Source of the DNA: Inia geoffrensis
Taxonomy: Eukaryota > Chordata > Mammalia > Artiodactyla > Iniidae
Reading direction: 5' to 3'
NCBI GenBank assembly: GCA_036417435.1
Contig: CM070904.1
Span: 64,612,408 to 64,676,407 of the forward strand
Length of the DNA: 64,000 nt
A program made the translations under genes and the position numbers. Positions within the stretch are counted from its first letter, which is position 1. Each line of letters opens with the position of its first letter. Of the stretch, positions 1 to 13,100 are shown piece by piece. The notes below the pieces were generated by a model. It made no database searches, had not been told where the DNA came from, and saw nothing but the letters and a program-made list of their open reading frames with translations.

Positions 1-2399
1 GGCACACTGTTCAGTGCTCAGTGAATGATAGTTACTATTAATATTAGTTGAAGTGTTCATACCACACTCCACTACTTCATTCATCCCAGTTATAGAATAA
101 CATATAAATTACCATAGATAATTTTGCAAGCCCAGTCTTTGAACTCATTAGCAAGATACCAGTGTACACAGATATAAATAAACTAAAATCAACAAAAAGA
201 AAAAATTCCAGGATATGATTTTTTCACTTGAGTTACAGATAAACTGGGTGTAGGGATAGGGAGGGGGTGATTATTCCAATTCTGGAACAATGGAATTGGG
301 AGCAAGAAGGTCCTGCCTGGTTATATTATAATCTCATTACTTCAGAAAATGTTTTCTGCTTTTTTTAGTGCATATTTCTTGGAATCTTTAACAGAAGTTA
401 GCACGTATTACTTCTGCCGGAATGAAAAGAAAATGCCTGGAATTTCTTGTTTGTTTTTTCTGGGTATTTCAACATTCAGCTAAAATAATTAGAAGGTCGG
501 ATTCACCTTCATTTTTTATATTTTAATATTTTAATTCTATAACCTCAGATATTCTAGCTAAAATTTGTTAAGCCCTCTCTTCTGAAAAAAAAATTTTATT
601 GTTACTAGTGATTTTTCAAATGCCACATAGGAAGCACTTATGAAATTACTCTTGCCTATTTGTTTACACTCGAGATTAATTTTCATTTCTATAGCTGAAC
701 TTTAGTTCAACCAGACATTTAGCTCTATTTTCTACTATTGAAGAAAAAGCAAGAATGTTATAAAATTCTTACTTGGTAAAGATTTAGAGAACACAATCAC
801 TATCCCTCACATTTTCAAAAAATTTAGATTAATAATAAAAAGTACTAACAGAACTCTTTTAAATTAATTATGCTCCAGAGGGAAATTCATCATTGAAGTT
901 ATTGGCATCCTCGAAGGAGCCAATAATTAAAACAAATGTTGTGTAACTTGCACTATACTCACATTGTTCTGAATATATTTAAAATAATGAATGTCGGGGG
1001 GTGTGAAATTTCAGTAGGACACCTTCTGCTCAACTCTAGAAACATGAACTGCGCAAAGAAACAAGTCCCGCAATTATAGAATGAGAACTGAATAGAAACC
1101 AACGCACAGGACAGTTGGGGCTGTGCATGATTAGGGGCATTTTTGTGTATTCGGGGAGCAAATTCTGAGAATAGCAGTTTAGGAATCTATATATCCTACT
1201 GAGTCTTGGTTAAGTGATATTCATTACGAAGAACACCTGGAGGGAAGACCCGAGAACTGAGTCACAGCTAGAAAGATGAGATTACCTGAGCTCTGCATGT
1301 CTTGATTAAGTTCCTCTGCAACCTAGGAAGAGAGCGATCTTTCTCTGCAGTCACTTCGGTAGTAGTATACTGGGATAGAGTTAGCAGCTTATCTAATACT
1401 ATGTTGAGTTTCTGCTGCTTGTATATTTCCTCACACATTATTGTGTAATTTTGAGTAATTGATACCACTTATGATTATAAGTATATTTCATTTCTGTTAC
1501 ATGGTATCCTAGCTGAAAGCTTATTTGTTATGGATTTATTACCTTTCATGCCTATCACTTGAATCTAAACAAAACTACAAAAATTAGAATATATTTATGT
1601 ATATGTAGATATATTCATATGTGAGTTACTGAATAAAAACTTTTCACTAATCAAACGTTTCATCATAATTTTCATAGATAATAAGCAATACTGAAAATAA
1701 CTTAAAATCCAACTCATTCTAAACAGAAAGGAGAAAAAATTCAAGGAACACTGCTAAATAGTCAAAAATTGGTACTAGTTTCTGAATCTAAGACTTGGAA
1801 AACTGCCAGCAAATTACTGAAATGAAAATATGAATGTGAAAAGCAGTTTTTGGAAGATGGACCCTGGTGTGGGGAGGGGCACCTAGACAGGACAGTCCCA
1901 TAGCTCCATAGGTTCGGCAATATTGAGCACTGTTAGCTCTAAATATTTTCTACACATTTTTCAATAACGATTTGGGGTTAAATGCAGTGATCAGACAATA
2001 AGATACTATTTTTATTGGTCAACAAAAATTAAAAAGAATACCAATTTTATTATGCACAGAAAATGTGCAATTAAGTGGAATATAATTTGACAGGAGGTAC
2101 CAAAGGTTTTTAGGTACACATACTGTTTTACCCAGCAATTATACTGGGTAAAAAAAAATTAGTATGTTTTTACAGTTGTGAAGAGCTGGAAATGGTAGTG
2201 TTCAATAATAGGGTATTGTTGGTAATATGTTCTTTCCTTCAATGCAATACTTTGTGAATATTAAAATAATTTGTGGACTGGACATGTTATAAAGATTATA
2301 CAATCATTAAAATATATACACATTCAGGATAAAGTTTTCAGTGAGGAAAACAGGCTAGAGTTTGGTATATATAATGCTATCCTGATCATATAAAACAAA
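1..2399. other. AT-rich intronic sequence, nothing recognised
   Basis: AT-rich sequence without a clear repeat, exon or RNA gene. The short open frame at 1268-1468 (minus strand) has no recognisable homology and no splice context. Ancient repeat fragments too decayed to see by eye may be present. Confidence 0.5.
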
Positions 2400-2442
2400 A
2401 GTGCGTGTGTGTGCATATGTGAGTATATGTGTGTGTGGTAGA
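2400..2442. repeat. Imperfect (GT)n microsatellite
   Basis: Alternating GT with CA/TA interruptions (gtgcgtgtgtgtgcatatg and onward) for about 40 bp. A simple repeat inside intron 2. Confidence 0.7.
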
Positions 2443-4129
2443 AAAATTATGGACAATACATGCCATCATTTTAACAGTGGTTATCTCTTAGGTTCAAGAT
2501 TATAGGTGGTTTTTTTTCTACCTATTCTCTTATTTTCTAATTTTTTGACAGTCGGGTTACACCACATTGAGAGACAGTAGACATGAAGTCCTTGCTGAGG
2601 TGGTGAAATCCTGTATCAGGATGTGACTGATGAAGTGTCTGCTGATACCATACAGGCCTTACAATCTCAATCCATGACTCGGAGTTGGGGCAAAAGAATT
2701 AAATGTGTTTGGAGACACATGGAAGTTCGAGACTGTATTCAGTGTGTGGAGAAACACAGCAGAAAAAGACATCAGAATAATTGCAAGGTTTTATGAGTAT
2801 TTGATCACGTGTATTCAACTAAGAAGATCCAGGGACAGCTAGGATGGCTTGCAAATTTGCATACATTATTATAAGAACATGTAGACATATTCTCCCTTTT
2901 ATTGACCTGTGGTTGCCCCACAAGAATCAACTGACTGTGTAGACATTAAGGATCTATATGGACTGTCCTAACCATTCACCTCTTTCCTTCTAGGTGAACT
3001 GAAGAAGGTTGATTAGTTGTTATGTCTTTTTAGAAAAAGCTACAGGTTATTGAGTACTAGAACAAATTGCTTCATAAGATACAAGCCACATGGCAGCAAG
3101 TTAAATTACTCAACTAATAAACAACATAAGTTGTTAATTTTTACAACTCCCATATCTAAGCACAGGATGTTGAATGAGTGAGACTTCTCTAGAATGTGCT
3201 ACCTGACATTTTCATCAATCAACAGGTGTATTCCTGGGTTCTTTTAAATTAATTTTTTGCTCTCCTTCCACTTCCTCCCTTTTCAAAATAAGTGCGATGA
3301 TAAGTCCCTTCAGAGAGTTTAACTTTGAGTGGAAGAGACAGACATAGAAACAAATTATTACAAGAAAATTTCATCGGTGTTCTTGTAGAGACAAGGGGAA
3401 AAAATGTTAGGAACTGTGGACAAGGTTGCCTGAGAAATTTAGAGATCATGTAAAGGAGAGAATGGCAGGCTCTGGGAAGAGCTAGAAGGCACAAGGTCGT
3501 AGGGTGTGTAGCACGAACTGAGTGTGACATTTGGCCCAAGATGAAAAAAGTTGGATATGTTTTAAATAAACCAAACCCTCTTCATACTGGTAAATTAGAT
3601 TTCCCTTTTAAATACTTTGGTGAATTTTGTTGAATCACATAATTTTGCCAGGAAATAAAACCTTGTTGTAGGAAGGAGAGGGGATAAGAATACATTAGGG
3701 CTTCTGCTCCTGAATCACACTACCCCATGCATTTTCTTCGGGATTTCCTGGATAAGGAAATAGATACATAGTAGCTGAGGGGGCCTCAAGTAAAAATGTC
3801 CCCCAAACCTAAGCTGACAGTCCAAAACAGAGACACATTTAAGAGTAAAAAAGAGTGCCATTAATAATAATGCAAACATTACAGGCACACACCAGCTATC
3901 AGCAACCTACTGAAATCGAACATCCTGCCAAACAGAGATTCATTTTGAATGATCGTCCTGTTTAAAATACAAAATATCTAGGATAAAGCTTGCTTCATTC
4001 ATTCACCCTTTGGTGCAAATTAAATTAATCAGATTCACACCTCAAACAATCAATAAGAATCTATGATTAATAACTAGAATTACAACATATAGGATGGGGT
4101 AGAGTAAGGTTTAAAAAGTGTATAATTTG
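2443..4129. other. Intronic sequence with a possible decayed LTR, otherwise nothing recognised
   Basis: No exon or RNA gene is visible. The part at about 2545-3030 has the look of an antisense LTR: TTTTATTGACC on + gives an AATAAA on the minus strand. I could not find paired ends or a target duplication, so it is not called as an element. The open frame at 3249-3539 (minus) shows no domain. Confidence 0.4.
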
Positions 4130-4330
4130 GAGGCAACAAAGTTTGAAAGCATAGACAAATCTAGATTTTAAACCTCATCTCCACTTTGCCCCGTGATCAT
4201 CAGCACTTTACTCTGAACTTCATGCTAATCTGTAAAGTGGGATAATGTCTACTCCCAAAGCTGTCATGAAAATCAGATAAAGTAATTTATATAAAGAGCC
4301 TGTACAGAATTGGAACTCAATTAACGTTAA
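4130..4330 (-). repeat. MIR SINE fragment
   Basis: Read on the minus strand this has the MIR order: a tail-side segment equivalent to 'cataaattactttatc', then a core resembling the 'accttcacagatta' part, with the + strand showing 'ctaatctgtaaagtgggat'. That phrase is the complement of the conserved MIR 'fewer-than-all-bases-kept' core. Divergence is high, as expected of this mammal-wide family. Borders are approximate. Confidence 0.55.
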
Positions 4331-4610
4331 TCCTTTGTGAAAAGGTCTATATTGGGTGGAGGACTATGGTCCATGAACTACAACCAGAAGAATTAAAACC
4401 CAGAGGGAACAACCATGTATATAAAAGACCTAAATGAATGCGTAGCTAAACATTAACTGATTAACACGATTAAAGAAAATGGATGGTGTACATGGAAATT
4501 TTTAGCAAAACCGGAAGAAAATTTAACTAATTTAGCTAAGAGAAGTAAATGGGAACGTGTTTAAAAATTAGTCATACAACATATAATGTTGCATGTTGCA
4601 TTTACTGAAT

Positions 4611-4820
4611 TTTTTTTTTTTTTTTTTTTTTGTGGTACGCGGGCCTCTCACTGTCGGGGCCTCTCCCGTTGCGAGGCACAGGCTCCAGACGCACAGGCTC
4701 AGCGGGCATGGCTCACAGGCCTAGCCTCTCCGCGGCATGTGGGATCTTCCCGGACCGGGGTACGAACCTGTGTCCCCTGCATCGGCAGGCAGACTCAACC
4801 ACTGCGCCACCAGGGAAGCC
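4611..4820 (-). mobile_element. CHR-2-type SINE (cetacean tRNA-derived)
   Basis: Complete element in minus orientation: a T run on + (the A tail), then body motifs 'gggcctctcac', 'cggcatgtgggatcttccc' and the tRNA-like head 'gccaccagggaagcc'. It is flanked by a perfect 14-bp target duplication GCATTTACTGAATT (4598-4611, sharing its last T with the tail, and 4821-4834). The open frames across it (4586-4836) are SINE-derived and not genes. Confidence 0.95.
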
Positions 4821-4834
4821 GCATTTACTGAATT

Positions 4835-6386
4835 AATGCAGTCTTAATTAGTATATTCAAAGCCCTTAGGGCTGTGATTTCAACAGGTGATCTTTTCTAA
4901 CACAAAATGGTTTTTTTTTTACATATAAATACCTTATTTAGTTTTTCCTAGATTTTGTTCTTTACTTGATCTTTGAGAAATTGATTACAAAACCACCACC
5001 AATTTTGTACTTCAATTTTTCTCATCATGCCCATCATCTTGAGTAATTAATACAGATTTCACTGAATAGAATTAAGGAGTGTTTGGAACACAGAGGTCAG
5101 TATGAGAAGAGATAGTCATTTTAAGTTGTCTTGAACCCACGCGGTTATTACATGTTTCTCAAAACCGATATTTCAAACAACATGCAAGAATTAATGTCCT
5201 ATCAAAACAGTGAACGACAATAGAAACACTCCTAGTGATTCTCAGGAAAAAAGGAGACAACAAAACCAGCAATGGTGAGATTCCACCTGCTGTAACAATG
5301 TCTTCTGACTGGTTGTCCTGGGGGAAAAAGCAGGTGAACCAAAGCAGCATGGCTCAGACAGCCCTGCCCACCAGTGCAGTCTAGTTTGAGGTTATTTTAG
5401 AAACCGAGCGGGACTAAGGTCCAAAATACACCCCAGTCCTCTCTCACTCCTTCTCCCCAATTCTTATCCACCAAGCGCCAGCTAAGGCTATTTTACCCTT
5501 TTTAGAAGTACAAAGTAGCGCGAGACACTCCACAAAACAGTGGAAACCACAAAAAGGAGAGCTTGTACACACACAGATCCACTTAACTGAGCAGAGGGTG
5601 TGGTACTGCCTCAACAACAATTTAACTGTCTACAGAAAGAGTAGTTTGATTTTCTTAATTAGATATTTCATACAAATTAAAGAAGCAAGGGGAAGATATG
5701 AAATGTTCAGTCATGGTGATAGAAGCCTGGTGCTCGGTTTTCTTGTAACGCATCTGTGACAAGTGGTAATTTGACCTTCCTAATTGTTCAGGTAATAGGA
5801 CAAATTTCCTCACTATGGTGATTAATGCCTTACTACTGCCTGATTCCATTGCTTCTTGGTAGTTCTATAATTTTGCTAAATGTTGACAGCACAGTAAAGA
5901 GAGAGAAAACGTTCATTTGACAATAATAATTATTATTATTTGTATTGTTTTTAATAAGCTAACTTTATTATTGTAGATTTAACACTCATTATTGTGTGAC
6001 CCTGAGATCAAGCTTCACTACCAATTAAGAATTCTCAAGAGAAACAGAGAAGGATGAGATGTTCTACTAGATATAAAATGCCAATACTGCATAACTTGTA
6101 TCGTCAGTGGGGTAACTGTGTCAAACACAGCAATGAATTCAAGTCACAAGAGAACTTTGTGTCTGGCTATTACACAGAGATTACTGGAGACACTAGTGAG
6201 CAACATTTTGATTTGGTGGCAAGTGAACACGGGTAACGGCTTAATAATTCCTAGTTACCAGCTCTTCTCTTTATTAAATATTTTTCTAGTTATCTACATA
6301 GTAATACACTATGAAGATTATTTAACACCTTAGTTTATTAAGCAAAGAAATAGGGCCATTAATACAATTAAAGTGAAAACTGTTTC
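4835..6386. other. AT-rich intronic sequence, nothing recognised
   Basis: No repeat family, exon or RNA gene could be recognised by eye. Short open frames at 5159-5350 and 5655-5849 (minus) and 6054-6333 (+) lack homology and splice context and look like chance. Confidence 0.45.
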
Positions 6387-8990
6387 TAAGAACAACAGGC
6401 CAATATCACTGACAAATACAGATGCAAAAATCCTCAACAAAATACTAGCAAACAGAATCCAGCAGCACATTAAAAGGATCATACACCATGATCAAGTGGG
6501 GTTTATCCCAGGAATGCAAGGATTCTTTAATATACGCAAATCAAACAATGTGATACACCATATTAACAAAGAGGGATAAAAACCATATGATAATCTCAAT
6601 AGATGCAGAAAAAGCTTTGAACAAAATTCAATACCGATTTATGATAAAAACTCTCCAGAAAGTAGGCATAGAGGGAACATACCTCAACATAATTAAGGCC
6701 ATATATGATAAACCCACAGCCAACATCATTCTCAATGGTGAAAAACTGAAACCATTTCCTCTAAGAACAGGAACAAGGCAAGGTGTCCCACTCTCACCAC
6801 TATTATTCAACAGAGTTTTGGAAATTTTAGCCACAGCAATCAGAGAAGGAAAAGAAATAAAAGGAATCTAAATTGGAAAAGAAAACTGTCACTGTTTGCA
6901 GATGACATGATACTACACATAGAGAATCCTAAAGATGCTACCAGAAAAGTACTAAAGGTAATCAATGAATGTGGTAGAGTAGCAGGATACAAAATTAATG
7001 CACAGAAATCTCTTGCATTCCTATACACTAATGATGAAAAATCTGAAAGAGAAATTAAGGAAACACTCCCATTTACCGTTGCAACAAAAAGAATAAAATA
7101 CCTAGGAATAACCCTACCTAAGGAGACAAAAGACCTGTATGCAGAAAACTATAAGACACTGATGAAAGAAATTAAAGACGATACAAATAGATGGAGAGAT
7201 ATACCATGTTCTTGGATTGGAAGAATTAACATTGCGAAAACGCTATACTACCAAAGCAATATACAGATTCAGTGCAATCCCTATCAAACTACCAATGGCA
7301 TTTTTCACAGAACTGGAACAAAATATTGCACAATTTGTATGGAAACACAAACGATCCCGAATAGCCAAAGCAATCTTGAGAAAGAAAACCTGAGATGGAG
7401 GAATCAGGTTCCCTGACTTCAGGCTGTACTACAAAGGTACAGTAATCAAAACAGTATGGCAATGGCACAAAAACAGAAAGATAGATCAATGGAACAGGAT
7501 AGAAAGCCCAGAGATAAACCCACGCACCTATGGTCACCTTATCTTTGATAAAGGAGGCAAGAATATACAATGGAGAAAAGACAGCGTCTTCAATAAGTGG
7601 TGGCGGGAAAACTCGACAGCTACATGCAAAAGAATGAAATTAGAACACTCCCTAACACCATACACAAAAATAAACTCCAAATGGATTAAAGACCTAAATG
7701 TAAGGCCAGACGCTACAAAACTCTTAGAGGAAAACATAGGCAGAACACTGTATGACATAAATCACAGCAAGATCCTTTTTGACCCACCTCCTAGAGAAAT
7801 GGAAATAAAAACAAAAAGAAACAAATGGGACCTAATGAAACTTCAAAGCTTTTGCACAGCAAAGGAAACCATAAACAAGACCAAAAGACAACCCTCAGAA
7901 TGGGAGAAAATATTGCAAATGAAGCAACTGACAAAGGATTAATCTCCAAAATATATACGCAGCTTATGCAGCTCAATATCAAAAAAACAAACAACCTAAT
8001 CCAAAAATGGGCAGAAGACTTGAACAGACAGTTCACCAAAGAAGATATACAGATTGCCAGCAATCACAGGAAAGGATGCTCAACATCACTAATCATTAGA
8101 GAAATGCAAATCAAAACTACAATGATGTATCACATCACGCCAGTCAGAATAGCCATCATCAAAAAATCTACAAATAGTAAATGCTGGAGAGGGTGTGGAG
8201 AAAAGGGAATGCTCTTGCACTCTTGGTGGGAATGTAAATTGATACAGCTACTATGGAGAACAGTATGGGGGTTCCTTAAAAACTAAAAATAGAACTAACA
8301 TACGACCCAGCAATCCCACTCCTGGGCATATACCCTGAGAAAACCATAATTCAAAAAGAGTCATGTACCACAATGTTCACTGCAGCATTATCTACAATAG
8401 CCAGGACATGGAAGCAACCTAAGTGTCCGTCGACAGATGAATGGGTAAAGAAGATGTGGCACATATATACAATGGAATATTACTCAGCCATAAAAAGAAA
8501 TGAAATTGAGTTACTTGTAGTGAGGTGGATGGACCTAGAGTCTGTCATACAGAGTGAAGTAAGTCAGAAAGAGAAAAACAAATACCGTATGCTAACACAT
8601 ATATATGGAATCTAAAAAAAAAAAAAAAAAATGGTTCTGAAGAACCTAGGGGCAGGACAGGAATAAAGACACAGACGTAGAGAATGGACCTGAGGACACG
8701 GTGAGGAGGAAGGGTAAGCTGGGACAAAGTGAGAGAGTGGCGTGGACATACATACACTACCAAATGTAAAACAGGTAGCTCTTGGGAAGCAGCCGCATAG
8801 CACAGGGAGATCAGCTCGGGTGCTTTGTGACCACCTAGAGGGGTGGGATAGGGAGTGTGGGAGGCAGACACAAGAAGGAGGGGATATAGGGACATATGTA
8901 TTCGTATAGCTGATTCACTTTGTTATACAGCAGAAACTAACACACCACTGTTAAGAAATTATACTCCAATAAAGATGTTAAAAAAAAAGA
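6387..8990 (+). mobile_element. LINE-1, 5'-truncated, about 2.6 kb
   Basis: Begins abruptly inside the reverse transcriptase domain of ORF2 and runs through the ORF2 C-terminus and 3' UTR to 'ccaataaagatgttaaaaaa' and an A-rich tail near 8970-9000. The A run at 8617-8631 is internal to the 3' UTR. The + orientation places it antisense to KCNH7 transcription. Its relatively low divergence marks it as one of the younger L1 copies in the window. No convincing target duplication was found, so the 5' border is within about 15 bp. Confidence 0.93.
6388..8615 (+). pseudogene. L1 ORF2 remnant (reverse transcriptase to C-terminus), frame-broken
   Basis: The conceptual product is the second half of L1 ORF2p, which nicks target DNA and reverse-transcribes L1 RNA; the endonuclease half is absent. 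Visible landmarks are the RT active-site stretch FADD (6895-6906) and, near the C-terminus (about 8184-8235), a Cys-rich motif of the form C-x3-C-x7-H-x4-C. The reading is split among several frames: 6373-6579, 6587-6871, 6907-7416, 7634-7942, 7825-8286 and 8373-8615. Breaks include a stop at about 6869 followed by a short deletion before the FADD stretch, and a frameshift near 8284. It cannot make an active protein and is dead on arrival through 5' truncation. Confidence 0.92.
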
Positions 8991-9594
8991 AAACAAGAAA
9001 AATCAAAACATCACACTTTCCCTGTAACACACTTTGCACATCTCCTGATGTCAATCTGTTTTTTGTTTCCCCAGCTCTACGGTTCCACTTCTTATCTTCT
9101 CTGTGTTCTTTGTGTGAATGCTAACTGAGCACGTAGTTCATACCAGGCAGTCTTCCATACATTCTTGGACATAGAAATTAATAAGCCTTGGTATTTTCTT
9201 GGAATGAGCTCAAAATTAACTACAATAATATATAATGACATGTAGCATATCCCAGGGATGCTACCCTGGAGTCGAGAACCAAGGGTTGTAGAGATACAGG
9301 GGAATGTTAATGTTCAGGAACAGGCAGTGGGGGCATCAGGAAGAACATCACAGAGATTTGTTTTGATCTGTCTTTGGAAGGATGATACTGCTTTCTTTCG
9401 GGTGAGAAGCTAAGGGAAATGCAATCCCAGCACAGAGGCTTGGCGGTGTTTATCACAGGTAACGGAAGACTTCTGAAGGGTGAACAAAGCCTTGGTGAAA
9501 TAAAAGCGCATGGATTCTTTGAGAAACTCTGAGCAGTCCAGCATTATGGGAACATAAGATTTGTAGGAGAAATGGAGTTGCAAGATATTCAACT
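8991..9594. other. Intronic sequence, nothing recognised
   Basis: Follows the L1 A-rich tail. No exon or clear repeat was recognised. The open frame at 9410-9592 (minus) has no visible domain. Confidence 0.4.
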
Positions 9595-9810
9595 AATTGA
9601 TATTTATCAAACACATATTATAGGCAAGAAACCATACTATAAATAATGCTATGTACTTTGTTCTATATAAAACATTCAACCAGCCTAACGAAGTAGATGT
9701 TATTCTCCAAATATATATCAGAAAAGGAAACTGAGGAACCAAGAAGGTAAACGTGATCAAGTTCACCTAGTTACTGTCAGAGCTGGGGGTCCAGCTAGTT
9801 CCTCTAAACA
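9595..9810 (+). repeat. MIR SINE fragment
   Basis: Shows the MIR order on +: 'tgatatttatcaaacac' start, 'agatgttattctcc', 'aaaaggaaactgagg' core, then 'agttactgtcagagctggggg'. Divergence is high. Borders are approximate. Confidence 0.65.
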
Positions 9811-9959
9811 CATCCTACTTAAAAACCCAAGTGAATTCAACTCTGAAGGCAACCAGTATCATACTAAAGTGTCCAGAAGTTTAACAGTGAGAGTTTTAAG
9901 GAGTTAAGATAGCTTTTAAAGCCAAGGCATGACCTAAGTACTTTGAGCAGAAAATATGG

Positions 9960-10110
9960 AAAAGTTTTTAAGGGCTTGGGCATCACCACTTAAGTGTGAT
10001 TTGGCGAGTTCATCTCTCTCAGGTGCAGGGTTCTCCTCATAAAATAAGGATAATAAGAGCATATACCTTATGGGATTGTTGTACTCATTATTTAGTACAT
10101 GAAATTCATT
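9960..10110 (-). repeat. MIR SINE fragment
   Basis: On + reads 'cataaaataaggataataa' and 'ccttatgggattgttgt', the complement of the MIR core and following part. Partial and decayed. Confidence 0.5.
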
Positions 10111-13100
10111 TACAGTGACTTTTGGCTCTGATAAGTCATCAGTGGTATGTGATTTTTATTTCAGAAATAGCTCTCTGATGGTACTACAGTAGAGAATGAA
10201 TTGTAATGGGAGAGAAGCTTCAGTCCTCAATCCTCCAGAAGAAGGATGAAGAGGGCTTCAACAGAGCACTTGGCAGTGATGGAAACGTGGGGTTGGCATT
10301 AGGAGATATTTCAGATGTACATATTGAAAGGAATTGGTGACCAACTGGGTTTAGGGAGAACAGAGAGCAGACGACAGAAAATGACCCTGAGGTTTCTAGA
10401 TTAGATGGCCAGATGAATGTTGATGTCTTAACATTTTATACTCCAAATGCTACTTCCCTGCGAATCATTTATCCTAGGACTCTCTCTACCGCTGACCACC
10501 AGTAATTGATTTAGTGACTATTTATAGCCAAAAAATAAAAATAAAAACAACATTGGAAGCCAATAGAAGCCAGAGAAGTCGGTTCCTCCCACTAAGTCTA
10601 GCCTATGCCTACAGACCTAAGCTGACCCTGTTCTCAAGCCCCTTGGGTGAGAAAGTAACTGAGTAGTTATTCCGCAAGCTGGCAGACAAGACAGCTTTTC
10701 AGCACCAAACCTGTTTAGAGGTATGGTGCTGGTCGTGGGGAAAAGGGCTGATGAACAGAGCCCACCCACAGTTTTAGGACATTTTGTTTTCACTTGGGAC
10801 AATACTGAAATAAATTTTCAAACTGTGAGGAGGAGTGTTTCTTGAGAATTCTTATTTTATCAACAAATACAATTGATCAAATCTAAATTCTATACAATAA
10901 CTAGAGTCCATGAAATGTTATGAAGTTTAGTTATGTAAAAGAAAATGTAGTTTATGTTACTGTTGTTACTATATACTACTGGACGGAGCATGAAAATGTA
11001 TAAACTGAAAGTTTACATGAACACCGAAACACATTCTAGGCAAGATCCTCCCTGGAAAACTTTCTTGTTGCGTGAATTACACGCACACAAAATATATTTC
11101 TAGTTTTCTCTAAAGACTACCATCTTTATCTCTACTTACACAATTCAGGAATTAAGAGGGCTGAATATCTGCATGCCATATAACATATAAAGCTATTATA
11201 AAATTTATTTTGGAGCTATTAAAATTTTAACTAAACTACACTGCTTCTTTAATAAGTTTGTATTACGTATAGTGACAAAAGGTGAGAGGAAATACACATA
11301 GACAAGTTTATTTTAGAGGAAGAGTGGTAATTAACCCTAAATTCTGGTCAACATTTATATAAAAGCTTCTTCAACTCATAGTCTATATAGTGTTTTTCTT
11401 TAAAAATAATTTCAAGAAAACATCTTGGGGTTTAGAAGATGGAAGCGCACATTAGTCACTCTATGATTCAAACATTCTGAAAGCAGAGATAAGGTTGGAT
11501 ACTCCTTTGCATCTCCTCCTCCTGTTTCCCTAGTGCCTAAGACCTTACCTGAGAGAGAGGTGGCACTTGGTATGCATCTTCACCTTTACTCCTAACAACA
11601 CAGCATTTTCTGTAAGGCCTTTTCTCATAATTCTTAGAGATGGCAGACTCAACCTTACCAAACCAAAACCTCTTTTGAGTTGAGGTGAATCAAACAATAC
11701 CTCTGGAACTTTGTACTGGTCCCAGAATGACTGCTGCCCTGTCTGGATCTGGTCTCTCACTGGATCAGAAAAGGACTTCCCTCAGCCCCTTCTCATCCTT
11801 TAGTTCTTTAAAAGCAACACAAAGCTAGGGACATTTCTGATTTGCTAAAAAAAAAAAAAAAAAAAGTTGCCATTGCACTATGTCTGAAAGCATAGTGGCA
11901 AAAATACAGAAACACTCTGACCTCTAAAAATAATGCATTTTAAATCCTGTTTTCCTACTGCGTTAAGACCTTTATTTCTCTTGGAGAAATTTACTTTGAT
12001 TTTTCCAAATGTCTAGAGTGGCTTGATAATTTAAGGTAAAAATCACATATCTAGATGTGATGGAAGCAGTTTAGCACTTCAACTAGCTAGCTCTGTTCCA
12101 TGACACACCCCAAACCAGGTGAGCACTAAATTAAAGGATGACCAACTAAATTGCTCTTCTGTTACCTTACTATTAACATCATCTCCAAACTATGAGCTAG
12201 TTAATAGCTGAAGTGTTTGCTATTTCTCAATCACTATTGCTTAAAAGGTGTTTTTAAAGTACATGTATTATGCTATTAAAATACATGCCCATCCTTATAT
12301 AAGCTTCAGCGTAATTATAGTTTTGTATAATTAGAGTTTTATGTCAAAAGATTTACAGCTTTATCACCTCAAGCAATATTTCACAGCTGCCAAGAATGAT
12401 TTATGCAATAATGACTTAAGCTGTAAAATAGAATCCTCAAAGGAAGTGCTGTCAAATATTCCTACTGCAAATAACTAGGTTTTAAACAATTGATATTCTG
12501 GTAAACAGCAAGCTCAACTGTACCTGGTAAAATTACATAAAGGAATATTGTAGGAAGCATTGCTTCACAGTGGTGATCATGCGGCTCACCGTACACCACG
12601 TCAATGCGAACTCCTTGCATAGATCAAAAGTTTAAACTGTTTAAAAGCCTCTGGGTCACTTTGGAAAACAAGCTTTCAGAAATAATGCCATGGGCATATT
12701 TTTGTTACTCCAGTGGGAGTGAATGGAAAAAGTGGAAACAGTATATCTCAACTTTTTGTTAATTTGCTCATTGTGCTTATTGCATCACGATTCATATTAC
12801 AATGAAATGCTAAATAAAGCATAAATAAAGGAAGCATTTACTGCATATACTTACAAAACCAAGAACCTCTCAAAAGTAAATGAGCTCAATTATAAAGGAT
12901 TATGGAAACTTTAGGAAACAAACCAATGAAAATGTTGGCGATCTTGTCCTTTCCTGCTTTTATAAATGTAGAGTGGCCGGCAGGGAAGACTTTCAAAGCA
13001 TTTGAACTTCACAAGCTCTGACTGATTTTGCAGTTGCCATGTGAATAAAACTAATACACTCAGACGATTCTATTCAAGGTATCTGAACTAGTAGCAAAAA

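Noticed and set aside
2545..3030. Possible antisense LTR in intron 2
   Set aside because: A minus-strand AATAAA and its texture are suggestive, but no TG...CA ends with flanking duplication could be paired.
4611..4820. tRNA gene in the SINE heads
   Set aside because: The tRNA-like head with A/B-box resemblance is part of the SINE. No cloverleaf with an acceptor end stands alone.
4808..4820. CCACCAGGGAAG in SINE heads as a CTCF site
   Set aside because: It matches the first half of the CTCF core only; the GGC part is replaced by AAG.
4586..4836. Open frames with GTRASHCRGLSRC-type products, also at 21036-21350, 30346-30666, 46947-47153 and 58592-58954
   Set aside because: All lie within CHR-2 SINE copies and recur because the repeat recurs. 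They are not genes.
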